This document shows, in pieces, positions 23,037 to 33,796 of a stretch of DNA of 64,000 nt. The first letter of the stretch is position 1. Each line of letters starts with the position of its first letter. The position numbers were made by a program, and so were the translations under genes. The stretch is from Brachycybe producta (taxonomy: Eukaryota; Arthropoda; Diplopoda; Playtdesmida; Andrognathidae). The notes under the pieces were generated by a model. The model did no database searches and was not told the DNA's origin. It worked only from the letters and a program-made list of their open reading frames with translations. The DNA lies in contig JAUPFP010000086.1 of assembly GCA_036925085.1 (NCBI GenBank), positions 310,001 to 374,000 of the forward strand. The letters run 5' to 3'.

Positions 23037-23074
23037 AGCAAAGAGTTTATTATGTTGATAATAAACTCTTTGCT
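23037..23074. repeat. 38-bp palindrome, GTTG loop
   Basis: AGCAAAGAGTTTATTAT, a 4-base loop GTTG, then the exact reverse complement. Flanks are also partly symmetrical (CTAAT/AGTAG). See 22620-22670 for the related copy. Confidence 0.8.
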
Positions 23075-23509
23075 AGTAGTTTGTATTACTTTGTAGTAGA
23101 CAAGCTTGTCTTACTACGTGGTACAGAATGAAAGTGAGAGGTTCTCGACACCTACTTTGTGCTGTTTGCCAATCCTAGTGTTCAGGTGATCATTTATTGA
23201 CACGCCAGTCATAATTAAAAAAAAACAGCTCACCAAAAAATTCTATTGTACTCCAAATATTTTAATACTGAGTAATAAATACGTAATGAAGATTTTTAAC
23301 CCACATGATTTTTTTTTTCCATTTAAATTGTAACGTATTGCTCACATTTTAGTTATATTTTCAAAATTCAAATTCAAAATTTCTCTGAATGTAGGCCCTG
23401 CGATCGTTTTTGATTTAAGAATGGGGGTTTTTTAACATTTTTTTCTCATTGAAAAATAATTTCACGTGCTAAGCTTATAAAAAAAGAAACAGTGAAGCAA
23501 ATAGATTAA

Positions 23510-23835
23510 TGCACGTACTAACTTTTTTTGTTATTGTTCTAAGTCGTTTTAACGAGAGTTCTTCAAGTGTTTGTGGGGTGATTTTTTGATCCAATGGGAT
23601 TTAACATAGTTAAAAAACGTAAGATTTTAAACGTTATTAAAAAGTAGAAAGGCCTTTTCAAAATCTATAAAAAGGAAACATCGTGAATCCAATACATGAA
23701 AGCACGTGCTAACTTTTTTGTCATTGTTCTAAATCGTTGTTAACGAGAGTTCATCAAATGTTTGTGTGTGGGACGGTTTTTGGTCCAATGGGATTTAACA
23801 TGGAGTTAAAAAACGAACGATTTTGAACCTTGTTT
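23510..23835. repeat. Two-copy tandem duplication, ~190-bp period
   Basis: The block starting GCACGTACTAACTTTTTTTG (23512) recurs as GCACGTGCTAACTTTTTTG (23702). Both then share AACGAGAGTTC, GATCCAATGGGATTTAACAT or its variant, and AAAAAACG. Copies have drifted by about 10-15 per cent by eye. Confidence 0.75.
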
Positions 23836-23839
23836 AAAA

Positions 23840-24235
23840 ATAGGATCTTTTCAAAATTTATATAAAAAACAATATATTTTATTGCATTTTCCGCTTTGCA
23901 GTATTTTAATTGAATGATTGTGAGGCGATTTCTTGCAAGTTTAGTAACACTAATTTGTCTCGTTGTCGTCTGCTCAAAACAACAACATGGAGGTATATTT
24001 AGGCTCTTAACAGGCATATTTCTCTCTTAAAAATAAAGAGAAATTGGAAGTGTATTACAAACTAGAATGTCAGCTGAACCAAATAATGTTTTCATATTGA
24101 TGTCTTTGAAAATAAACTTTTAATAGACGAAAATCTAAAAAATAATTTTCCTATGCCTTATTTCCACTGGGATGAAAATTTGAACTTTCTGAAGATTTCA
24201 ACTGCCTTGCCTTGCCTAATAATGGTGATTTGCCG
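23840..24235. other. No feature recognised
   Basis: AT-rich non-coding sequence before the LTR-like block. Confidence 0.45.
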
Positions 24236-24239
24236 CCGA

Positions 24240-24789
24240 CAAGATGAGGAACCCACGGTAGATCCCCGATGGATCCTACCGTGGAACCACGTGGGAAGTA
24301 ACGGCCGACCTGAAGGAAAACAGGACAGTGGTGACCAGCGACTTCTGAACCTGAATCCCCCACCCTACCTGCGGTAAACTTCCCCAGAACAAATAAGGTG
24401 ACACAACACCAGTGTAGGTATAAAATATAAAACAAATATAGATATTTATGAACACTTACTTAATGAATATATTACAATAATCTGCACAGCATCCTACCCT
24501 GCAGAGAAACACAAAGAACAAAGGAACGATGAAATTGTGGCCTTCTTGGCCACCAGCAAACACATCCAGCACATACTCTACTTTCAGGGTTTCACTGCAC
24601 TGTCCAGTAAATAATGGTAGCTGCCATTATATACCCCCCCCCCCCAGGCTACTCGACTTGGGGGAGGACAGTGACCCTACCTTTGGTTCATGTTGTCTGC
24701 TTGGCTGCCTACTTTAGCAGCCTAGCAGACGACATCAGGATTCAGTCTGCTCCTTCTAATTAAAGAAGGAGCAAAACTGGGTCGTCACA
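24240..24789 (-). mobile_element. LTR-like block related to family C
   Basis: On the minus strand it starts TGTGACGACCCAG, then TGCTCC...TTTAATTAG...GGAGCAGAC. This is the same plan as the start of the family C LTRs (TGTGGCAACCTGG, TGCTCAATT...GAGCAGAC). A poly-C run lies at about 24634. The other end has no clear ...TTACA terminus, so it is probably truncated. Confidence 0.5.
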
Positions 24790-24946
24790 AGAGTGACAGA
24801 AATCTATATCACTCTGTCACTCTGACAGAATTTTTTTGTTGACAGCCAGAAATACTCTTCCACTTGTTTTTTTATGAAGGAACATCTTTAGTTACTCATG
24901 ATTCCCCACCAAATATAATATCAGAAATGTAGCTCTATATTGCTTC

Positions 24947-25698
24947 TGTAACAATCCACAATTGTCTACAATGCCTTTGTAAGCTTTGATCACAAAACCT
25001 ACCTGACTCTATCTCTGGGTCGGAACAATCATGAGATGTCTAGCGGTGAACCTCTGTTGGCAACAGGGAAGTTTGCACATAGTCAATACATCACAATCTA
25101 CCGTCGAAGGATGGTAGATGAACTTGACGTATTTCCCGTACCCCAGAATAGATAAGGGGGACCGGACCAAACCGTCCTAAGTGTTGGAGAACACAAATAA
25201 TCGCATTCACCACTATTAAAACCCTCCCAAGTGCAGACCTGATAAAACAACAAGAGAAGGTTGAATAAATAAGACTAATTTATTCAACAACTAACTATGA
25301 TTAAAGATGAAAACCAATTATACAAATACAAACTATGGCTGCCATGATGGCCACAAAGTGCCAACTTGGCAAACCATAAAATCAATCAATAAATCACAAA
25401 AACTTGAAGAAGGCCAGAGCAGAGCCTCCTGCTGATCAGTCTTCCAGGGTCCCACAAACTGCCAAGAAGCCACCTGAGCAGACTTATATACTCAGGTGGG
25501 GTTACAGCATTTCTATATGATGCCACCCGGAGGAACATCTGTAAATTAAAACACCTTTCATCCATGCTATTTTTCTATAGCATTGGGAGAGGCTTGGACT
25601 AGACACAATATGATGGCTCCATCATTTTGCTAACCAAGCAAATGGGGAGGCACCACTGGGAATTCATCTGCACATCCGTTCCAAACCGGGTTGTCACA
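24947..25698 (-). mobile_element. 3' LTR of a second gypsy element (family C relative)
   Basis: On the minus strand it runs from TGTGACAACCCGG (25698) to GGATTGTTACA (24947), TG...CA, 752 bp. It is immediately preceded (minus strand) by AAGTTGAGAGGAT, matching the purine-rich end AAGTTGAAAGGAT next to the 3' LTR of the element at 27970-39473. It therefore marks the 3' end of a related element whose internal remains lie at 25699-26980. Confidence 0.7.
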
Positions 25699-26980
25699 AT
25701 CCTCTCAACTTCCTCTGTTCCAACACAGAAACAGGAAAGTCAAGGCCAGTCTACTGATTTGTGCCCAGTAACCCACTCCTCTACTTCCGAGTGTCTGGTT
25801 TCGGATGCAATGGACCCACCAGGGAAGTGGCACACTGGCATGCCCAATGCCCATGCTAGGCATGGCTGCGTGTTTCGCTATCCATATGCTGGATCCCACT
25901 TAGTTTCACGAGTTCATCCTCCTCAAAGAGTCGAATAATCTGGACTCTCACCAGGGATACCCGCATGCCTCGAAAAGGCTCTGGGAAAGGCTCGCTCAAT
26001 CGGTAATAGCCATGGTATTAGTACCCTTCCCTATCAGGCTGGTCTTGCCAAAGAACTAGTCATTTGTTGAGAAATATTTCGTTTCTCTACACATTGGACC
26101 TGGGCCCAATATGCTTCTTCTCCAAAACAGGAAGAGGGAGATTGGATACCTTTTTCGATCCTGGGAACCGAAAGTTTCCACTGTTTAGACTCGCCATTAT
26201 TGGTGTACTCCTCCCAGGAGTCACGAGACCACGTACTGCCTGGCTAGTTACCATAGGACTACCACCAATCCGGGTGACTTAGCATTGGGTGACAGGTGGT
26301 GGCACCCACTAGCACTGCCAAAGTAGCAGAATCCACCGCATTCTCTGGTAGGCCTAGGCTATTCACCATTCAAACCCTTGCTAATCCCCAAGGATCTGGA
26401 AAACCTGGGGCAACAGCCTCAAATTCCACCTTCTCTTCGGGTTTCGCCAAAGTTTCACCTGACAAAGAACTGCCAACGGATGGTAGAGCAGAATCCACTG
26501 CATATACCACCACCAGTTTCCTTTGAATCGGCACATCGGAGGGTTCCTCTATGGTTGGCATAATGGAATCCACTGTTTACACTATCATGGAGGTTGCCTC
26601 TGACACAGGACGATGCATCTCCTCGATTTTAGAGTTCAACATAGTTTCTTCACCAAAGTGAAGAGTGCTAGTCGGAATAGCCGACCAAAACCTCGGATAT
26701 ATACATCCTCTTCTGTGAAAATAATTGAAAAATCCTGTAAATGACAGTTCATATATGGTGGGAATGATTTCCCCCCTGCAAAAAAAAGAACCTGGACAAA
26801 GAGTTTTCTTGGGGTATAGTCAAAATGGCGTCCACCCAAAGCGTCCACACAAAGTCCACCCAAACATTCATAAATAAAAAAATCCAGTTAGGACTTACCC
26901 TGAGTTGTCCTGCTTTTTTTTCACCACTTTTCTCCACATTCACAAACTTTTGCCAGCAAAACAAACTATCTTTTGACATA
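25699..26980 (-). pseudogene. Broken homologue of the gypsy third ORF
   Basis: The stretch near 26000-26060 translates on the minus strand to a segment that matches the intact copy at 28719-29258. Shared blocks are LWQDQP, EG-(C/Y), YHGYYRL and EP-PEP. A stop occurs within the block where the other copy has Gln. The rest is in broken frames. No RT, integrase or protease is present, so only the 3' part of the element survives. Confidence 0.65.
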
Positions 26981-27365
26981 CATCTTTCTGTCTGAAACGA
27001 TTTTCATGTAGAAAGAGAGGTTGATTTTGTACATTTGAATGTCTTCTTGGCCTTTTTGGTGCATACGAACTCGAATTTCATAACCGTTTGGGTCGCTTAT
27101 AATGGGAAATGTAAGAACAAAGTGATCAAAGGAGTCTTCTTTTCAGCCACGTGGTTGACTCCTTTTTCTCGCAAAGGGAAGTTGAGAGAGAAAGTAGTCT
27201 GTGGTTGCCATCTTTTTTAAAACTGTGACGATCAGTTGGAAGAAAAAGGAAAGAAAGAAAACAGGAAAATAATTTCAAAAGTTATTCAACCAAATTTAAT
27301 CTCTTTTGGTCTGGTTTGGGTCAGATGTTATTGGATTGGTCTGGATAGGTTTTTTGATGAAGAAC
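26981..27365. other. No feature recognised
   Basis: Non-coding spacer between the broken gypsy copy and the 5' region of the CR1-like element. It contains only short frames. Confidence 0.45.
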
Positions 27366-27369
27366 TTGA

Positions 27370-27969
27370 TGAGTTGTTAATCTCTCCTTAAGCCTTTGCA
27401 TGCTTTAATGGTGTGTGGCGTCCTCACTATCATCATTACCATCGTTTTTCATCATCTGATTGTTGGCTCTTACATCATCTGATTGTTGGCTCTTACATCG
27501 ATTGGTTGTCCGCCACCCTAACACCTCTACCTCGATGTTTCTTGTCTGCTTATTGCATGGAGATGTAATGCTGTAGCTTTAATTATTTTGTTCCTGTCAT
27601 CTGCATCATTATTTGCTGTTTCGTGATACTTCACATTTTATTGCATTTTTGTAATTTGTTCCATCTAAACCATGTTTCTGCTTACCAAACGGCGGCTTCT
27701 CTGTTTATTTTTTTTGTGTTTTGGTCACTCCACACTTATCTGTGTTATTGCTCCGCCTGCCTCTCTTGATCCTGCCGGCTGGCCAGGGATTCATGATAGG
27801 GCTGTTGTGGTTGCTTATTGGCATGTTGTTATAGCTTTCTTTCTCTCTAATAAGCTTTTGTTAAAAACGTTGACATTTCATTTCATAGAGCTGATACAGT
27901 TACTGCTCTTTATCAGTGGGATCAAAATTAACCCCGGCCCAATTTCGCGTTCACCTTCCAAATCCCAGT
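27370..27969 (+). mobile_element. 5' part of a CR1-like element, ORF1 start with 2A-like motif
   Basis: A frame opening at 27672 encodes a hydrophobic N-terminal region ending in LIQLLLFISGIKINPGP. This is a 2A-like ribosome-skipping motif (consensus D-V/I-E-x-N-P-G-P, here with G and K in place of D and E). Such motifs sit at the N-terminus of ORF1 in CR1/L2-clade elements of several invertebrates. The frame is cut at 27969 by the gypsy insertion. The rest of the element resumes at 39474. The upstream 300 bases have a 26-bp direct repeat (CATCTGATTGTTGGCTCTTA, 27452-27505) and are taken as 5' UTR. Confidence 0.7.
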
Positions 27970-28566
27970 TGTAACGTCCCGCCAGACCGTTACAATACCC
28001 CGGTAAATTAAATCATAAAACGAACGTAAAACTTACCGCTACCTGGCTCCTTATGGGGATGGAACCGTACCCGTAGCCGCCTATCCCACGGTGTTCCTGG
28101 AGACGTGTCGGCTCCTTGGAGCCACCCCATCGGACACGGACGAAAACTATGCCGCCACACCGGTAGAACCGTTGTTCTACCGCGATATTCTCGGCGTTGA
28201 CCAGCCCCAAAGGCACTTTAAACAAATAAAGGCCAACAGGCCAAAAGGCAAAACAAAGATGAAGATCTAGATGCTGGACAGTGGAGGTCTCCTTGACCTC
28301 CACCCACAGGTCTAGTCTCAAGAGCTGCCAACAACACACTGCCCAGATCCTGTGGTTGACTAGGCCACAGGAAACCTCCAGGCAACTCCACCTGGAGGAG
28401 ACAGAGGTCACATCTGACCTCTCACCCACAGACTTCAAGGTGAGAGGTCTGCTGGCACCAAAATGGCGTCCGACCTAACAGCCTACTGTAGCTGTCAGGC
28501 AGACAATCATAGAGAAAATTCGTCTGCTCAATCAAAATTTAAAATTGAGCAGACCAATTTGCCACA
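27970..28566 (-). mobile_element. 3' LTR, internally deleted and locally inverted
   Basis: 597 bp against 801 bp for the 5' LTR. About 200 bp are missing. Next to the deletion, about 34 bases (28163-28196) read as the reverse complement of the matching 5' LTR segment (38863-38900 area), which is itself a palindrome (GCGGTAGAAC...GTTCTACCGC). Termini TGTGGC...GTTACA are intact. Confidence 0.9.
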
Positions 28567-28718
28567 ATCCTTTCAACTTCCCTGTTCCGTCTCGAGAACA
28601 GGTCAGTCGAGCCAGTCAGGATTGCTCCCTGAACCTGACCTTTTTAGGTATCGGACGGCTTCTCTGGCAGTGTCGCGAAAGTGGAGCCCATCCACTCCGC
28701 AGCCCACCGACGTGCCCA

Positions 28719-31376
28719 CTACAGGCACATCTGGGTGTAACACCACCCAAAACCAGTATCGAAGACTGTCCCCCTAAGACGGCTTACCTCCAGGGCTCGG
28801 AATTCCTCGAAAAGAATATCCTGGAGTTGCGGACGCATGCGAAGCGTCCGACTTGTTAGGAGGTCTACTAGGGCAACCGCGGGTTCGGTCTCACACCCTG
28901 GTAGAGGCTCAGTTATAAACTGTTCAGCCTTACCTCCTAGGTCGCATCCCAGCAAACGTTGGATGAATGGGGCTGCACGCCGGGCTAGACGAACTATCCC
29001 GGCATCTAGTCCCAACACATCCAAAATTGCAAACGTTTGCTGGACCGGGTTCACAACCATTACTACCAGAAAACCTCCACAACCAAACGCCACCACATGA
29101 CACATGTTGTATGGCGGTAGCCTTGCTACCCACGGCTCTGGAAGTGGCTCATCCAGACGGTAGTAGCCGTGGTATTGGCAACCCTCCATTCCCGGCTGGT
29201 CCTGCCAAAGACCAAGTCGGTTATTCAGATACACCTCTGCATCTGAATGCGGGGGCAATGCTCCAATATGCTGTCCCTCAGCCTCAGGCCTAGGGTATCA
29301 AATACCTTGCCGCCATGGACCGGAGAGAAGGGTGTACCCCCACTGGGGGTCACAGGGTCACGTCTTGTGGGAACACTGACTCCTGCCACCGAGGTTCCTT
29401 CGCCCTTAGGTGAGGGCAAAGACACATGGTGCAGGGTTCCCACTGCCCGAACCCGCAGGCTCGAGACCACATCCACCTTCGGGGAGGATGGAGGCATGCC
29501 GACCAAAACGTCACGCATCGACCTACCATCCATCCACGCCGCCTCAATGGGACGGGTATGGACCGGCTGACTCCCGGCCGGCATGCTTGCCTGAGCACGC
29601 TGGGACTCCTCCTTTTCCGCCACGACACCTCCAGTTTCGGCTCCTTGGTGCCTAATACTGGAGGGTGTCGGACTCCCCTTCCTCTCGTGCTTGGACTTTT
29701 TATGGTCCTTCTTTTTTTTTTCCCGTGAGAGGAAGGTTGACCATGTGTCGTGTCAAACTTAACTGACCCCGACGACTTACTGGGCCGATCAGGCTTGGGC
29801 AGGTGGTTAGCCCCCTTTGCCTTCTCGGACTCCGACGGACGAATCCGGAATCCGGAGACGAATCTACCTCGACCATCCCGAAGGAGAGGCTTCTCCTTCG
29901 GTGCAGGAGTTGGCTGACTCTTGCCACCAGTAGCTTTGGCTTCCGCACCATGGGCTGGTGCACTGGAAGCCTGCATTGCCTCCCTCTCGGCGATTCACTT
30001 CTGGCCAGCGATGGTCTTGGCACTCGCAATAGGCGGGACGCCACGACCGACAGGAGGTTCCCCTGTTTTGAGTGGGCTCCGGGTGGGTATTCTCTGCAGG
30101 GGAGGGAACTCCGCAGCCCGGCGCTCAAACTCCTGTCGCTCACTTGCACCGACCGCACGAGCGATCTGTCGATGCAAGCTCGCTGTTTGAGCTTGAAGCT
30201 GTTTGAGCTTATCCTCCAAGCTCTCCGGCTTCCGAGGTTCGAAGGCCTTTCCTCGACCTGAGGACCTGGCCTTCTTGCCTCTAGAGCTTTCGGCAACTGG
30301 TGGGGTGTGAGGGCGGGACCTCTTTTGTCCCTTGCCACCACCACCACTCACAGATTTTCCCATTTTACCGGGAGCGGGTACTGGAGGCTGAGTAGCCTTC
30401 TTCTCCGCTCGCCGGTCCCTCTTCGGGTTGTCTGACTGCCAGCTGGAGTGGCCAGCTACTGCCTCGGGCGGACCCGATCCAGCAGCCGGCTTCTCTGGCC
30501 AAGCAGCCCCTGAACAACCGTCAGGGCGGGCGAGAGTCTCAGCTCGAAGCCCCACAGCAGGCGTGAACTTCTTCAACGCCTCCTCCTTAGCTTTGAGCAT
30601 CGCCTCTCTGTCTGTGAGAGCCTTGGCTCTGGCAGTGATCCGTGCAGATCCGGACTTTTTCTTGCGCTTCCTTGCGCCGTTCTTCTTCGCCTGCACGGTG
30701 GGAATCTCCCCGATGCAAAATCGACGGTCCCCGACCAGGAAGCCGTCTTCCTGGACCATGTCCTATCTAGCTTCATCTAACCGATCCAAGCGGCCTTCTT
30801 CTTCGGCCAAGGACACAGCCACGGCCTCCAAAGACATTAGATCGGCGGGAATTACTCCGGTGGATCCCGTCCCAGACGGTTTACCCTTGGAGGCCGAACT
30901 ACTCGTGTCAGACTCCGAAGAGCCCTCTGAAGAGGAGTTGCGACTCCGCCACTGCCTGGAAGCGTCAGCCACCGAATCAACGGTGGTCTCGACCTCCATC
31001 TCCATGTCAATGACTAAGGACGCTCCCAAGGAGACATCCTCACTGTCTCCAACCGGAGAAACTATCGCCGCCACCGACAGAACGGTGGTAGCAGCCGTAT
31101 CCCTGGGGGAGACTGCAGGTATCTGCCCCAGAAGGCTCCGACACTGGTCGGAGTCGACTGGGCAGACTCCGGACCTTCCACGGCCTCTGCCGCCGGGGAA
31201 CCAACAGATTCCCCGTTGGCATTAGCCGTTTCCGGTCTGCCAGATGGTGGGGAGCCCTCCGATCCCGACTCCAGCAGCCTTGCATCCCCAGGATGCAGCG
31301 GGCTGAGGGAGGGGGACCGTTGGACACTTCCATCGCCTTCCTCCTTCTCCTTCTCCGTGGTGAACCTGGACAAAAG
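28719..31376 (-). pseudogene. Third ORF of the gypsy element (between pol and 3' LTR)
   Basis: On the minus strand three large open pieces follow one another: about 31376-30763 with the join at 30770, 30759-29995, and 29976-28719 in changing frame. The first part is acidic and Ser-rich. The second starts MVQEDGFLVG, has a Lys/Arg-rich patch (KKNGARKRKKKSG), a predicted coiled coil (DREAMLKAKEEALKKF) and a second one (LEDKLKQLQAQTASLHRQI). The last (29258-28719) is globular-looking, with LWQDQPGMEGCQYHGYYRL. A single TAG separates parts one and two. A typical 3' splice site (TTTTGTCCAG) sits at its 5' edge, suggesting expression from a spliced RNA. I do not recognise the fold. It has no signal peptide or membrane anchor, so it is not an obvious envelope gene. 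A diverged homologue lies at 25699-26980. Confidence 0.6.
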
Positions 31377-31420
31377 GGAACAAACCGTTAAAACATGTTT
31401 CTACCGTGGAAAAGTGAATT

Positions 31421-33256
31421 CTATGGGCTTTCACCGTGAGAATTCCCGTTTTCACCGTCCAAAGTCGGTAATTCACGGTCAAAACCGTGTTTTACTGCCT
31501 TCGTACGGTGAAAACATCTTTTCGCCCGTTCCAAACCGGTACAAAAGGTATTCCACGGGTTTTCACCATGCGAATCGCGGTTTCCACCGTCCAAAGTCAG
31601 TAGACCACGGTAAAAACCCTGGTTAACCACCTTCGGATGGTGAAAACACCCTTTCACCGAGTTCCTACTGGTGGAAAGGGCATTGCACGGACGTCTATCG
31701 TGCAAAATGCCGTTATCACCGTCCAAAGTCGGCAATTCACGGTCGAAACCGTGTTTTACCGCCTTCGAACGATGAAAACCACTCCCTGGCGGGCTTCTAC
31801 CGTCCAAACACCGTCGAACTTGGGCCTTCCCAAGCGAAACGGCGCTCGGACGGGCTGAACCCGCCGGAAAAGTGCTTTCCGTAGTGGTTTGGCCGCCATG
31901 ACAAGAGTCATGGCGGCGAAACCACTCCCACCACGTGTGTATACGGTCATTGACCGTAAAACACGCCGTTAACAAATAAAAGAGAACTGCCAACAGGCAG
32001 GAGAAGAAAATTCCCTTAGAGGGACTTACTTTATCAATTTTTCTTTCGTATTCCAGGCTTGGCCAGCTGCTTTGATGGTGAATTTGCGTTTTTTTGTAAA
32101 CACGTGAGGCCGGCGTCCTTTGTTTATTTCGTTTACAAACAATATGGTGCCTAGCCGCCAAATTCACTGTCTTAGCGGCTAATGGCCGTGCAGTAGCGGC
32201 TAAAACACCATCAGCCGTCTCATGCATGGTCACCATGGAGATTTCACCGTCGTCTGCCTTTTTAGGGGCAGACACACGGTGAATTCTTCTACACCAAGAC
32301 TGGAACTGGTGGGTAGAGACATTTACTGTCAATTCTCTTATATTGACGGTAATTGGAGACTTCATGGAGGTTTTTACGGACGGATTTTTCCGTCCACGGA
32401 CCGATTTTGTCGGACCTTTGGCTGGACACCTGGTGATGGGCCGCCCTTGGTTTCTACCGAAACCATGGCGGGCCCCAAACACCGCGATGTCCGGCCGCCT
32501 CCTCTCCCAGTCGTCCGCCCACAGTAGCGGACCGCCAGATCTCTCCCACCATGGTAGGGATACCCACAGGGTACCCCACACCGTACAACTTCCTATCCGA
32601 GGGTCGAACCCACTCACCTCGAACACCCTCGGTCTTCGCGGACGGAGATTATACCGAGGAGGAGGGGGGTCATCTCCCTCGGAGTCGGTAGACTCCTGCG
32701 AAGAAATAGACGGTGGCTTTAGCGCCGGAGTCATTCCACTCCACGCCGAAGCTTCCGTGGCATTGCTGCCTGCATCGGAGGAGGTGTCAGAGACACCAAG
32801 TCCATCTTTCTCCCTCACAGTGCAGGTGGGTATATACGGCTTCAGGTTATCGACATGAAACCGGTCGCGCACCTTCCGACCATAACCGTCTACGAACTCT
32901 ATCTCGTAGACTAGGTCAGAATACCGCGCGACCACCGTACCCCTCTCAGCTTTATAAGCCAAGCTCCATTTCTTCGCCTGACCGAGCTTCCCAGCCTCAT
33001 CTCTTATCCACTCCTGATTACCAGGCTGATACAGAGGAGGCTCCACACGGCCAGCATCATACCGCTCTTTCTGCCTTTTCTGAGCCGCCGTCAAACGTTG
33101 ACGAGCCTGCTCTTCCACGGCTTGCTGGTCAGGCAAGTCGCGGACTGGACCGTTCGGAAGGAGGTTATCAATCTCCATCCGAGGCTCACGGCCAAACAAC
33201 AACTGATACGGAGAGACCTGTGTACTCTCCTGGACAGCTGTGTTATAAGCCCACAC
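31421..33256 (-). CDS. Integrase C-terminal region plus repeat-bearing tail
   Basis: A 611-residue frame without an ATG start; it is the 3' continuation of pol. Residues 1-170 are the end of integrase (WAYNTAVQESTQVSPYQLLFGREP, then the GPY/F-like region RDRFHVDNLKPY). At about residue 200-215 lies PPPPRYNLRPRRPR, the YNLRPR motif common near the end of gypsy pol proteins. The remaining ~390 residues have low complexity, a hydrophobic stretch (FFSCLLAVLFYLLTACF) and the ~43-residue repeats. I doubt that this tail is a selected protein, since it follows the DNA repeats. Confidence 0.7.
   Translation of the reverse strand: MWAYNTAVQESTQVSPYQLLFGREPRMEIDNLLPNGPVRDLPDQQAVEEQARQRLTAAQKRQKERYDAGRVEPPLYQPGNQEWIRDEAGKLGQAKKWSLAYKAERGTVVARYSDLVYEIEFVDGYGRKVRDRFHVDNLKPYIPTCTVREKDGLGVSDTSSDAGSNATEASAWSGMTPALKPPSISSQESTDSEGDDPPPPRYNLRPRRPRVFEVSGFDPRIGSCTVWGTLWVSLPWWERSGGPLLWADDWERRRPDIAVFGARHGFGRNQGRPITRCPAKGPTKSVRGRKNPSVKTSMKSPITVNIRELTVNVSTHQFQSWCRRIHRVSAPKKADDGEISMVTMHETADGVLAATARPLAAKTVNLAARHHIVCKRNKQRTPASRVYKKTQIHHQSSWPSLEYERKIDKVSPSKGIFFSCLLAVLFYLLTACFTVNDRIHTWWEWFRRHDSCHGGQTTTESTFPAGSARPSAVSLGKAQVRRCLDGRSPPGSGFHRSKAVKHGFDRELPTLDGDNGILHDRRPCNALSTSRNSVKGCFHHPKVVNQGFYRGLLTLDGGNRDSHGENPWNTFCTGLERAKRCFHRTKAVKHGFDRELPTLDGENGNSHGESP
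31440..31990. repeat. ~130-bp tandem repeats between pol and third ORF
   Basis: Three units recognisable by CACCGTCCAAAGTC at about 31455, 31584 and 31718, each followed by a CACGGT...ACCGTG hairpin and CCTTCG. They are translated in the C-terminal part of the open frame 33256-31421 as repeats of about 43 residues (KAVKHGFDRELPTLDG and variants). Confidence 0.8.
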
Positions 33257-33796
33257 GGCGGGCCGTAATTTGTCTCACCAGTCACGCTGTTCCTTGAGGG
33301 GATCAAGGTACCGCTTGATGGTTTCTATTACGGTTTTGTTCGTACGTTCCGTAAGCCCATTAGCTTGCGGATGGTACGCCGTCGTCAAGTGATGAGCTAT
33401 ATTATAGCGCTCCCGGAACTTCAGCAGGACTTTGCTTCAGAACTGGGACCCACGATCCGAGACAAGAGCTTTCGGCGTACCATACACCTAAAGGATCTCG
33501 TCCTTCAGAAATTTCACAACACAGGCGGCCGTGGCCCTTCGTACCGCCCTTGCAACACCGTAATGGGTGAAATAGTCAACCATGATTAGTACATAGGTGA
33601 CTCCACCCACGGAGGCAGGAAACGGCCCAACGAAGTCCATTCCCCAGGTACAACTGGGTACTCCGGCACAATCGGTTGGAGAAATCCCTGACTTCGAGCG
33701 AACTGTCGCGCCCTCTGACACACCAAACATGACTTCATATTCGGCAGTGTCCCGCTTACTTAAACATCCCGAAGTGACCAGCTTCGGGAATGTCAT
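33257..33796 (-). pseudogene. Integrase zinc finger and catalytic core, broken
   Basis: WGMDFVGPFPAS and YVLIMVDYFTHY give the first catalytic Asp. The second (SDRGSQF) and the Glu in YHPQANGLTER are readable at about 33460-33350 in another frame with a stop after SDRGSQF. Upstream, the CLVC half of the HHCC zinc finger is readable in a third frame, but the part linking it to the His pair (EAGHFGMFK, end of the previous frame) is deleted. At least three breaks. Confidence 0.8.

Noticed and set aside
29803-31225. Plus-strand frames of 150-265 codons
   Set aside because: Antisense to the third ORF of the gypsy element, without recognisable domains.
28719-31376. Envelope gene of an errantivirus-like element
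   Set aside because: Position fits, but there is no signal peptide, furin-like site or membrane anchor; the protein is charged and coiled-coil rich.
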